Assembly (NCBI RefSeq): GCF_026344135.1
Contig: NZ_JAPKNA010000001.1
Location: 620,001 to 684,000 of the forward strand
Origin: Alcaligenes parafaecalis
Lineage (GTDB): Bacteria > Pseudomonadota > Gammaproteobacteria > Burkholderiales > Burkholderiaceae_B
Direction: 5' to 3'
Length of the DNA: 64,000 nt
Positions 27,233 through 35,260 of the stretch are shown one piece after another; within the stretch, counting starts at the first letter, position 1, and the number at the start of each line of letters is the position of its first letter. The translations under genes and the position numbers were made by a program. A model generated the notes under the pieces. The model did not search any database and had not been told where the DNA came from. It worked only from the letters and a program-made list of their open reading frames with translations.

Positions 27233-27467
27233 TCCTTGTTAACTCAGACCTGATCTGACAGACAGTGACTGATCAAGTATCAGAGCTCTCGGAGCGTCTT
27301 TTTTTGGGCCAACTGCAACCTCCGGCCGACTGCTCCCGCAGGACTACATCAGGCCGGTTGCGGTCGGTCATGACAAAAAGACCAATGATTGTTGATGCGC
27401 AGGACAGTCGTTGAACTGAGGCTAGCAGCTATCTAGAAATAGCTCACCTATTCACCGTGAAATAAAC

Positions 27468-27489
27468 AAAGCACCCTGACGGGTGCTTT
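27468..27489. terminator. Bidirectional Rho-independent terminator
   Basis: Stem AAAGCACCC / GGGTGCTTT with loop TGAC, followed by TGTTTT on the plus strand. It lies between the 3' ends of the convergent serine recombinase and RloC-type genes and can serve both. Confidence 0.75.
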
Positions 27490-27515
27490 GTTTTAAAGTT
27501 GCCGCATTAAAAAGG

Positions 27516-29945
27516 TCAACCGACTCGCTCAGGCTCGCCAATGCTCTTCAAGAGAGAGTTGTATTGGACCTTGTCTGACGCATAGATCTTTTCCAAGACA
27601 TAGTTGGCAACCTTGGCAATCTCTGGAATTTCAACAGGCTTGAAGCCTCTGTCTGGAACAGCCTCTAGGTGTGAGAACTCGTTGTTGAGGCGATTGATGA
27701 GTGCAACGGCTGTGTCTTCCTCTTCACCAAAGAATTTCTTGATTCGTTCAAAGGAGTCGTTCTTGTCGTCGTGGTATGGAAACTTGAAGAACAAGAATGC
27801 CTCCAGGAATTTGCGCAGATTGTTGCCGAAACCAAAGAATGGCTCGTGGTTTTCTGCTGCGGCAGCTTGGTCCTTGCACTTATAGATTTGGTGGAAGAGG
27901 TAGTGAAATTCGGTGATGTAGTCTTTGAGGTAAGACGGCATAAGCATGATGTTACTTGAGGCGCCGTTTCGCTCAATCATGAAGTGCTCATGATCGCTGA
28001 CACTCTTTGCCTTTACCCCCTCTGCTGCTGGCAGTTTCTTCATCGGAAAGGAAAGGCGCTTGAGGTACTTCAAAAAGTCCAAATTGTGCGTGGAGATGAA
28101 CAGCTGCTTGTAGCGGTATGAATTTGAGCCATCTGGCTTCTTCACTGGCTTGGTGATCAAACTTTCAATCAAACTAAACATGAAGAAGATGTGATTGCCA
28201 TCCAAGCTTGAAATTGGATCGTCAATGTAAATGATTAATTCTTTGCCTTTGCTCTCTGGGGCTTCAAGCTTGGCCATGAAGTAGCAAAATGCGATGAGGC
28301 TACACTCGCCTTCGGAAAGGTTGTAAGCAGCGTTGCCATCTCGCGTGATCTCAAACTTGACGGTGGTTTTGTCTGCACCGTCACGAGCTTCTAGCTTGAT
28401 GCCGTCATGGCCGAAGAAATTGTTGAGCAATTCATTGACTCGTATTGCCCCTTTTCGCTCATCCTTTTGTTTGGCCCTCAATGTCTGAACTTCAATTTCG
28501 GCTTCACGAATATTTTTTTCTGCATCGGTGAAGGTTGTGCTTGCGGTATCAGCGGTGGTCTTGAGGGTGGCGATCCTTCCTAGTTCCTTGTCATATGTTA
28601 TGGCCTCAGCAAAGGCGAACACATCAGCCAGGCGAAGTGCCTCTCTGGCACTGATTTTATCTTCGTCCAACGTCGCAGTCTTGCCGTTGCTCGTGTCGAT
28701 CAGAGCATTGATGTCGGCAACGTGCTTTGCGATTTCCTTGGCATCATGGGAGGGAGTCTTTAGGGGAGTGGGCTGGAACAGGTTCTTCTTCCGAGTCTCA
28801 AGCGACTTCTTCAGCGTCTCCAGATCCTTCTGGTAGACAGCCAGCGCTTGAGACAGGGCTTTGTTGCTGGCTTCAAACGCGGTGCGTTCGTCGGCGTAGA
28901 ATTGCGCACTTGTGAAGGTGTTGAGTCCTGCAATCGTGCCAATCTCGTTCGTGACTGACGCGATAGCCGCATCCAAGGATGTTTCCAGGTCGCCAGATTC
29001 CTTGCTGAAATGCTCATCGAGCACCTTCCAAATGTCGTGCGGCAGATCCTGTCGGCAGAAGGCACATGTATCGCGCTTATCGCGGTGATGCCCCATACCT
29101 TGCTTGACCCAGAGTTGCAAGGCGCTGTCTTTGAGCAATTCCTCAATTGCCTTGGTTGGTGTGATTGTTTTGGACAGTAATGGTTCGGCAGTGGCCGTCA
29201 AAGACTTCAGCTTGAGGGTAACGACTAAGCTGTCAGTGATGTCAGGCAGGGCCTCTTGCTTGAGCAGACTCAGCTTGACGGCCTGCTGCTCAGTCGTGAG
29301 GGTGATAAAGCCAGCCTTCTTCGTGGATGCAATGTCGCTTTTGATATGTGCAATGTTGTAGACAGCACTGCCGTACTGACGGTTCTTCTTAATTTTGTCA
29401 TTGGCATGGACACGCAGTTTTTCTTCTAGGTCTCTAGACGCAGCGGTGTGGGCAGACTTGGTGCGATCGCGCTCTTTCTTTTTGGCTTCTAGATCAAACC
29501 GAAGCCCTGCCTTGCCTTCCAGGCTGCCAAGCCTAGCTTCAATCGCAGCGATGGCGTCGTCAATTTCTTTGTTCTGCTCACCCACGATGGCAAAAGTCTT
29601 GATTATGCCACCGGCTTCTTGATTGACCAGAAAGCTGAGGTTGTCGGTGACGAAGTCGCGGTTGTAGACCCGCACGTCGTAGTTGTGGGCTAGCAAGTCA
29701 GTATGGGTGATATCACCTTTGTCACCTGTCAGGGTGAAGGCTGAGCCAACATAGTTTTGAGGGAGTTTGCGAGTCTCCAACGAACGGAAGACCCGCGAAA
29801 GGGTTGTCTTGCCAGAGTAGTTACGCCCGTAAAGAACGTTGAGGCGCTTGAAATACTGAACATTTCTGCCACTGTCTTTGACCGTTTTTCTCCAGTCTAA
29901 ACCTTGGAAGCTGCCAAAGCTGGCTATGTCTATCTGATTGATCAC
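27516..29945 (-). CDS. RloC-type anticodon nuclease (AAA_13 ATPase with zinc hook)
   Basis: An 809-aa SMC/Rad50-like ATPase. Walker A GRNYSGKT is at residues 40-47 and Walker B IYIDDPISSLD near 575. Long charged helices between them predict a coiled coil, interrupted by a CAFC zinc-hook motif (C294, C297). The C-terminal R711-x3-E715 and H759 match the Arg-Glu-His triad of PrrC/RloC anticodon nucleases. RloC proteins of about this size cut or excise the tRNA wobble nucleotide after DNA damage or infection. It stands alone; no Hsd restriction genes adjoin. The triad was assigned by motif spacing, not alignment. Confidence 0.85.
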   Translation of the reverse strand: MINQIDIASFGSFQGLDWRKTVKDSGRNVQYFKRLNVLYGRNYSGKTTLSRVFRSLETRKLPQNYVGSAFTLTGDKGDITHTDLLAHNYDVRVYNRDFVTDNLSFLVNQEAGGIIKTFAIVGEQNKEIDDAIAAIEARLGSLEGKAGLRFDLEAKKKERDRTKSAHTAASRDLEEKLRVHANDKIKKNRQYGSAVYNIAHIKSDIASTKKAGFITLTTEQQAVKLSLLKQEALPDITDSLVVTLKLKSLTATAEPLLSKTITPTKAIEELLKDSALQLWVKQGMGHHRDKRDTCAFCRQDLPHDIWKVLDEHFSKESGDLETSLDAAIASVTNEIGTIAGLNTFTSAQFYADERTAFEASNKALSQALAVYQKDLETLKKSLETRKKNLFQPTPLKTPSHDAKEIAKHVADINALIDTSNGKTATLDEDKISAREALRLADVFAFAEAITYDKELGRIATLKTTADTASTTFTDAEKNIREAEIEVQTLRAKQKDERKGAIRVNELLNNFFGHDGIKLEARDGADKTTVKFEITRDGNAAYNLSEGECSLIAFCYFMAKLEAPESKGKELIIYIDDPISSLDGNHIFFMFSLIESLITKPVKKPDGSNSYRYKQLFISTHNLDFLKYLKRLSFPMKKLPAAEGVKAKSVSDHEHFMIERNGASSNIMLMPSYLKDYITEFHYLFHQIYKCKDQAAAAENHEPFFGFGNNLRKFLEAFLFFKFPYHDDKNDSFERIKKFFGEEEDTAVALINRLNNEFSHLEAVPDRGFKPVEIPEIAKVANYVLEKIYASDKVQYNSLLKSIGEPERVG

Positions 29946-30494
29946 CGACTCCGTCCCCCTATAGTGGCCCGCAGGCTGTTTGCAACAAAATGCTGCATCA
30001 GTCTACTAGACGCGGCCGCTGATGGTCTAGGGTCTATTCACGTAAATAGTTGCCAGCCGTCAAAGCTGAATCGGCCTGAGTTTTTTAGGGAGACTGCTGC
30101 TTGAATGAACTACTTTTTTATTTATGGTAAATGAGTGTTGTTTTGGAAAAAACAGTCATTTATTTTGTGAGCTCGATAGGAGGCAATCGCTGTGTAGTTG
30201 CCGTTCGCAGACGACCGCAACGGCCCGAAAGCTGTCTGCCTTGACTAGTCGTCATGGGTTGTTCCCTGTCTTACGGTTTTTGCCAGTTCAAGTCTGGATT
30301 TACACATATTAACCGACCTTGGACCGGTTTTTGTTGGCCAAAAGTTGAGGCATGTCACTGTGCGCTGAGTGTGCTTGTTTGGCGGGCCAGGCTCTATTGC
30401 GCCGCAAGCGGCCCAACTGAATGAACCCTACTAGTTTTAACCCCATAGGGTAACGATCCTTTACACCTCTGGCCCTATTGGGCCTGCGCGCTTT
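29946..30494. other. Gene-free interval before repeat copy 1
   Basis: About 550 bp, no credible gene. A 16-bp segment at 30382-30397 (GCGGGCCAGGCTCTAT) recurs exactly at 33362-33377, each followed by loosely similar sequence, so this is a second diverged repeat around the ParB-like module. Confidence 0.5.
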
Positions 30495-30782
30495 GCTTGC
30501 TAGGGCTGCGGTGCAGCCGAGTTGGTGTGCTGCGCACAGAAGGCGCTCGCCGCGCGGCTGTGGTGCGTCCTCTCATCACTGGGCTACCGCGATTCCGGTC
30601 TCGTCAGTCCGTCGCCCCAACAACGCCGACCGTACCACTCCAGGCCCGCACTCCAAGGGCTTTCGCGGCATAAACCACTCGCTTCGCTCCCTATTAATTC
30701 CACGGTCCCTTTCCGTTTGTCCTTGCATGGTTCGGCACGGCAAGGGCGACGAACTAACGAGACCGGCGGCACACACCGCAAG
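30495..30782 (+). repeat. Structured ~289-bp repeat, copy 1
   Basis: Diverged copy of 34602-34890. It contains a small hairpin GGCTGC-GGT-GCAGCC near its start and a long-range inverted repeat (30595-30617 with 30744-30766, 23 bp, two mismatches). Paired positions differ from copy 2 in a compensatory way, implying selection for structure. No protein is encoded. It lies upstream of the small ORFs and the ParB-like gene. Confidence 0.8.
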
Positions 30783-30877
30783 CCGAAATGTAGAACGCAA
30801 CACATATCTACGAATCGGGCTCGGAATCTTCGATCCCGGTCAGCGGTAAGTCCTTGGAATTTTTAAAGGGGTGATTC

Positions 30878-31108
30878 ATGCAAGCACAGAAAACTCGGCA
30901 TAAGGGGTACATCGTAACCGTGAAGGACGATGATGAAACAACTGAAACTCACTATGTGGTCAAGCCAAATGGGGCTGTTCTTTTCAGTTCTGGCCATGAC
31001 CCACTAAACCCTCGTTTTGGCCCACGAAATAGCGATGATTGGGGCCAGTCATCAACCTTGCCTGAATGCGCGGTGTTCGTTGGGTTTTTCTATATACACA
31101 CCGCATAA
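30878..31108 (+). CDS. Small protein of unknown function
   Basis: A 76-aa hydrophilic protein with a good AAAGGGGTG ribosome-binding site 6-7 nt before the ATG. Its strand, position and spacing suggest it is the first gene of a unit with the 52-aa protein and the ParB-like gene. The middle holds VVKPNGAVLFSSGHDP and the end is hydrophobic (AVFVGFFYIHTA). I do not recognise a family. Confidence 0.55.
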   Translation: MQAQKTRHKGYIVTVKDDDETTETHYVVKPNGAVLFSSGHDPLNPRFGPRNSDDWGQSSTLPECAVFVGFFYIHTA

Positions 31109-31175
31109 AGAAGCCCCTGTTCGGCGGCAACCGAAACAGGGGCAGGCATCACACAACCTTGAAGGAGTTCACGTA

Positions 31176-31334
31176 ATGCAAGTTGATCTTATCAAATTAG
31201 CCCAGGAATGGCGAGAAGCCCATGCGACCGCAACACCCTTTCGTTTACCAGCGTTGACCGTTGCCCAGTTGGGACGATTGTCCGCGCTCCTTTCCGAGTC
31301 ATTGCCTGTGGTTGGCAATTCGACTGTTCATTGA
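31176..31334 (+). CDS. Small helical protein of unknown function
   Basis: A 52-aa product starting at an ATG preceded by a strong AAGGAG (spacing 7-8 nt). The sequence MQVDLIKLAQEWREAHATAT followed by a leucine-rich helix suggests a compact helical peptide. It lies 19 bp upstream of the ParB-like gene and is probably cotranscribed with it. The same frame extends upstream to 31017 without a start signal. Confidence 0.6.
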   Translation: MQVDLIKLAQEWREAHATATPFRLPALTVAQLGRLSALLSESLPVVGNSTVH

Positions 31335-31353
31335 TTCAGAGGGAGTACGCATC

Positions 31354-33237
31354 ATGAAACATAAGGCTATTGAACTCGACCCGCGCAAACTGGTTGTCTC
31401 GGAGCAGTACCAAGCTCGCAAGACCGCAAGTCAGACACCGCTGCCACAACTGGCTGACTCGATTGCGACTGTCGGCTTGCTTCATGCCCTGGCGGTAGTC
31501 AAAAGCAAAAAACGTGGTTTCCATGAGGTTATAGCAGGGGGACGGCGTTTGCAGGCAATCCATCATTTGTTGGAGGATGGGCGTTGGCCGGAAGGGCAGT
31601 TAGTCGCAGGCAATCTCTACGATGAAGAAGATGCCTTGCTTGTGTCGATCACTGAGAACGTGCAGCGTGAGCAGATGCACCCGGCAGACGAGTTTGAAGC
31701 ATTCGCTGAGCTGATCGGACAAGGCAAAACCATTGAAGATGTGGCTGCCGCGTTTGGTGTCACCGCAACCGTTGTGCGCCGTCGCTTGCAGTTGGGGCGA
31801 GTGGCACCCGCATTGATGCAAGCATATCGTGACAATGAATTGCCACTGGATGCGCTGATGGCGTATGCAATGACGGACGATCAAGAGCGTCAAGTGCAGG
31901 TCTATTCCAATTTGAATATGTGGGACCGAAAGAGCCCTCGTGTTATTCGCGGCATGATTGAAGAAGCCATGACAGCGAATCACCGGTTGGTGCTTTTTAT
32001 CGGCCTGGACGCTTATCAGGCGGCTGGCGGCGGGGTGACGCGAGATTTGTTTGCTGATGAAGATGACCTAAACGGTATCTATCTAATTGATAGAGCTTTG
32101 GTTGATCGACTGGCGCGAAGCAAGTTGCAAGAAGCTGCTGCCGATTTAACGGCGCAGGGCTGGGCTTGGGCAGAAGTCACGCTTGAGTCTGAATCAGTCA
32201 GCAGTCGCTATGGACGTGTTTATCCAGAGCCGGTTGATCTGACGCCGGAGCAGCAGGCGACGGTTGGCCAGTTGCAAATCCAAGAAAAATCGCTGATGCA
32301 TGACATAGCGATTCTTGAAGACGAGGAAGAAAAGGCTGATGAAGATGAATGGCAAGCATTGAATCAGCAGCTTGACGAACTGCAAGAGCAAATCCATGCG
32401 ATTGAGAACGCGTGCGAAGCCTATACCGATAGTCAGAAAAACGTAGCAGGTTGCATTGTCCGTCTGGATTACCAAGGTGTACTGGACATAGTTGAAGGCT
32501 TGATTCGCCCAGAAGATCGTGCGCAAGCTCAGGAGCAGCAACAAGACGCTGAGGGAGTAGGGCGTGTTTCCCTGCCAGCAGTGAAGACCCGACCAACGCA
32601 TTCTGAACGCTTAGTTCGCCAATTGACCGCCAATAAAACGGCCATTGTGCAAGCCGCCCTGGCCAACAATCCTAATGTGGCCTTGGCTGTGCTGGTCGCT
32701 CAACTGGCGCGTCGTCATTATGGTGCTGGCTATTACAGTCACGGTGGCTTTGGATTGGGTATTTCAACCAGTTGCGAGCCCTTGGCAGCAGACGCGCCAG
32801 ATTTTCCGGAAAGCCGCGCAGGCCAAGAGTTAGCACGTATCGAGCAGCATTGGGGTGATGTGATTACTCCAGGTAGCGATGGTGGCGAGTTGGCCTGGGC
32901 GCTGAGCCAAGATACCGAGACCTTGCTTGAATTATTGGCCTACTTGGTGGCGACTACTGTGCAGGGTATCCAGCACCAAGAGTCCAGCAAACCAAATGCA
33001 CTTGATCAACTGGCCGGGTTGCTGAGCATCCAGATGCCTGAATGGTGGAGTGCCACAAGTGCAACCTACCTAAGCCATGTCTCGAAAGACCGATTGGTGG
33101 AAGTCGTTTCCGAAGGGGCTTCGCCCGAGCAAGCCGCACCTTTGGTACGGATGAAGAAAAAAGAGGCGATTGATGCGGCAGAACAAGCCCTTGCAGGCAC
33201 TGGTTGGCTGCCATCAATTCTGGTTGTTAAGGACTGA
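31354..33237 (+). CDS. ParB/Spo0J-like DNA-binding protein
   Basis: A 627-aa protein. The N-terminal ParB-type domain (about 5-115) carries GGRRLQAIHHLLEDG and SITENVQREQMHPADEFEAF, and a helix-turn-helix (KTIEDVAAAFGVTATVVRRR) follows. A long acidic coiled-coil region (about 275-350) and an unassigned C-terminus make it larger than chromosomal ParB. No ParA gene is adjacent, so a role in partition is uncertain. Such ParB-like proteins are common in betaproteobacterial islands and plasmids. The ATG at 31354 has AGGGAG upstream. Confidence 0.82.
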   Translation: MKHKAIELDPRKLVVSEQYQARKTASQTPLPQLADSIATVGLLHALAVVKSKKRGFHEVIAGGRRLQAIHHLLEDGRWPEGQLVAGNLYDEEDALLVSITENVQREQMHPADEFEAFAELIGQGKTIEDVAAAFGVTATVVRRRLQLGRVAPALMQAYRDNELPLDALMAYAMTDDQERQVQVYSNLNMWDRKSPRVIRGMIEEAMTANHRLVLFIGLDAYQAAGGGVTRDLFADEDDLNGIYLIDRALVDRLARSKLQEAAADLTAQGWAWAEVTLESESVSSRYGRVYPEPVDLTPEQQATVGQLQIQEKSLMHDIAILEDEEEKADEDEWQALNQQLDELQEQIHAIENACEAYTDSQKNVAGCIVRLDYQGVLDIVEGLIRPEDRAQAQEQQQDAEGVGRVSLPAVKTRPTHSERLVRQLTANKTAIVQAALANNPNVALAVLVAQLARRHYGAGYYSHGGFGLGISTSCEPLAADAPDFPESRAGQELARIEQHWGDVITPGSDGGELAWALSQDTETLLELLAYLVATTVQGIQHQESSKPNALDQLAGLLSIQMPEWWSATSATYLSHVSKDRLVEVVSEGASPEQAAPLVRMKKKEAIDAAEQALAGTGWLPSILVVKD

Positions 33238-33445
33238 TTTCAGGAAGGGGGATTCCGCTACGGGCTAGCTCTGAAACAACAAAACTGTATATTTAATGGG
33301 GGCTATGACGACTGAATCGACCTTCGATGATTTTGGCATATTAAACGCTTGGGCCCGCTAAGCGGGCCAGGCTCTATCTCACCGTATAGGGCTCCACTAC
33401 ACCCTTTGAGTAATGAGTCTTCACGCTTCCAACTTTGCAGGGTCT

Positions 33446-34522
33446 TTAAAGGTGGATGGGACCGAAGTGCCCACGGTACTGAACTTTTGTGAGTATCAAA
33501 CGATTTATACATTCAACGGTTACCAAACCGTTATCAATGGGCCATCCAAATAGAGCGAGGTTGAGAATGGTAGTTGCCTCAACATATTGTTCCTTATTGG
33601 GATGGTGATGACGAAGTGGCAATCCATAGATGGTCTCGAAAGGATGGGTGCCGGTTCGAATTAGGCTGAAAAAGGACGGATAGATAATTCCATCAAACCC
33701 AGCCTCTCTCGCAGCAAGAGCAATGTCACGGGCGATGTCATATGAGTGAGACCGGGCAAGAAACAGCATATGGATTGCCATGTCCAGACTTTCAAATGCG
33801 GTCTCTGTTTCCTCTAAAGGATGAGCGAGATCCAATAAACGTAGATTCTTCTGAGTCTTTAAGGTTGCGACATAAAGATCATCCTCCGTTGCGGCCCGGC
33901 ATTCGTGGATACAAACATCAATGTCTTGTGATCCGTACATCACTGGGAAGCCAGGTGAATCCAAACGTCCTTTACCTACGAACCTTATTGGCGGACTGTC
34001 ATACTCGGATGGCTCATTCGGACGTTCTGGCTTGACCCGTAAACGGTAGAATTTGCTTCCTTTGCTAAGTGTTTTTTCGCGGAATTCCCTCAAGACGCGT
34101 TCGATGGTCTGAGGTCGTGTAGCCGGATCCTGAAGCGCCTTTAATGGCTCTATATCGCCTACCATCCATAATGGTGGGCCGTAATGGAAAAAACTAATAC
34201 TAGCGGCCTTTTCTACAAGTTTGATATCTTTCTCAAGCTGCGCTGACGAAGTGATGTCGCTCTGGCCGGAATAATTTTCGTTCAACTGAATCGAAGGCGC
34301 TGCACCATATTCGCATCGGACAGTGGTTCCGCTTACAAAGAATCGCCATGACAAACTGGTAATGTGGTCTCGAGTTAGTTTTCGGCCATCCGTGCTTTGG
34401 CAATTCGGACATTTATCTTGTTGTTCAAGGCCGTGCTTTTCTGCATCGAGTCGCAGCCCTTCATCTACAAAACAATTTGAGCAGAGCAAGACCTGACTGG
34501 TTGGTTCGGGTATGTCGGACAT
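33446..34522 (-). CDS. RES-domain protein with N-terminal zinc ribbon
   Basis: A 358-aa protein. Two CxxC pairs at the N-terminus (CSNC, CPNC, about residues 14-42) form a probable zinc ribbon. A RES domain (about 150-330) shows FYRLRV, GRLDSPGFPVMYGSQD and VCIHECRA, the Arg/Tyr/Glu pattern of the family. RES toxins (for example MbcT, ParT) degrade NAD+ or modify PRPP synthetase. Here no Xre/MbcA-type antitoxin gene adjoins, and the extra zinc ribbon points to a longer, possibly sensor-controlled variant. Divergent from the Septu-like pair, convergent with the ParB-like gene. Confidence 0.82.
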   Translation of the reverse strand: MSDIPEPTSQVLLCSNCFVDEGLRLDAEKHGLEQQDKCPNCQSTDGRKLTRDHITSLSWRFFVSGTTVRCEYGAAPSIQLNENYSGQSDITSSAQLEKDIKLVEKAASISFFHYGPPLWMVGDIEPLKALQDPATRPQTIERVLREFREKTLSKGSKFYRLRVKPERPNEPSEYDSPPIRFVGKGRLDSPGFPVMYGSQDIDVCIHECRAATEDDLYVATLKTQKNLRLLDLAHPLEETETAFESLDMAIHMLFLARSHSYDIARDIALAAREAGFDGIIYPSFFSLIRTGTHPFETIYGLPLRHHHPNKEQYVEATTILNLALFGWPIDNGLVTVECINRLILTKVQYRGHFGPIHL

Positions 34523-34601
34523 ATTAGTATTTTACTTTTTTTATCGGTATCAAAGATTAAGTAAGCCAGAATATCTTAGACGAAAAGTAATTCCTTTATT
34601 A

Positions 34602-34890
34602 GCTTGCTAAGGCCACGCTGTGGCCTATTTAGTGTGCTAAGCACGAGAGGCGCTCGCCAGATGGCTGTGTTGCATACTCTCATCGCTGGGCCCACCGCGA
34701 ATCCGCTCTCGTTAGTTCGTCACCCTTACTGTGCCGAACATACCAATCCAGGCTCGCACTTCAAGGGCTTTTGCGGCATAAACTACTTACTTCGCTCTCT
34801 ACTTATCCCACGATCCCATCCCGTTTGTCCTGACATTACTCGGCACAGCAAGGGTGACGGACTAACGAGAGCGGTGGTATACACCATAAG
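34602..34890 (+). repeat. Structured ~289-bp repeat, copy 2
   Basis: Diverged direct copy of 30495-30782. It keeps a start hairpin GGCCAC-GCT-GTGGCC and the long-range inverted repeat (34703-34725 with 34852-34874, one mismatch). Conserved blocks include AGGCGCTCGCC, TTTTGCGGCATAAAC-like sequence and CCGTTTGTCCT. It lies upstream of the Septu-like pair. Confidence 0.8.
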
Positions 34891-35260
34891 TTTTTCGGGA
34901 TCACACGACCACGAATTTCAGATTTGATGTGTGGCAAGATCAACTTGTTTGGCTCGACTCATTAGTGAATGTGGTTTCAACCACAGGTTTCCATTCAGTT
35001 TTTTATTATTTATGGCTGACTACGGTTTTTAACGGCGCATGCCTAGAACGATGCCTCTTGCTACTATTACGGTCTTTATTCGCTGACTCTAACTGACCTA
35101 ATGGCCGCGTTGGGTTGAAGAGCATTTTTTTGCGTCGGACTTGCAGCCTGCGTAGTTGTTTGACGGGCTAGTCACGCCAATTACAGGCTGTCGGCTGAGC
35201 ACTCGGCTCGTACAAAGGCTGGGAACTGCTCACTAGGCACAGTCCGTACCAACTGGATTG
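34891..35260. other. Gene-free leader of the Septu-like pair
   Basis: About 370 bp without a coding frame; it should contain the promoter of the ATPase gene. An imperfect inverted repeat around 35184-35210 (GGCTGTCGGCTGAGC/GCTCGG) is the only structure noticed. Confidence 0.4.

Noticed and set aside
30495..34890. The two ~289-bp repeats as integron attC sites
   Set aside because: They are too long, the GTTAG/CTAAC ends are in the opposite order to attC cores, and there is no integron integrase.
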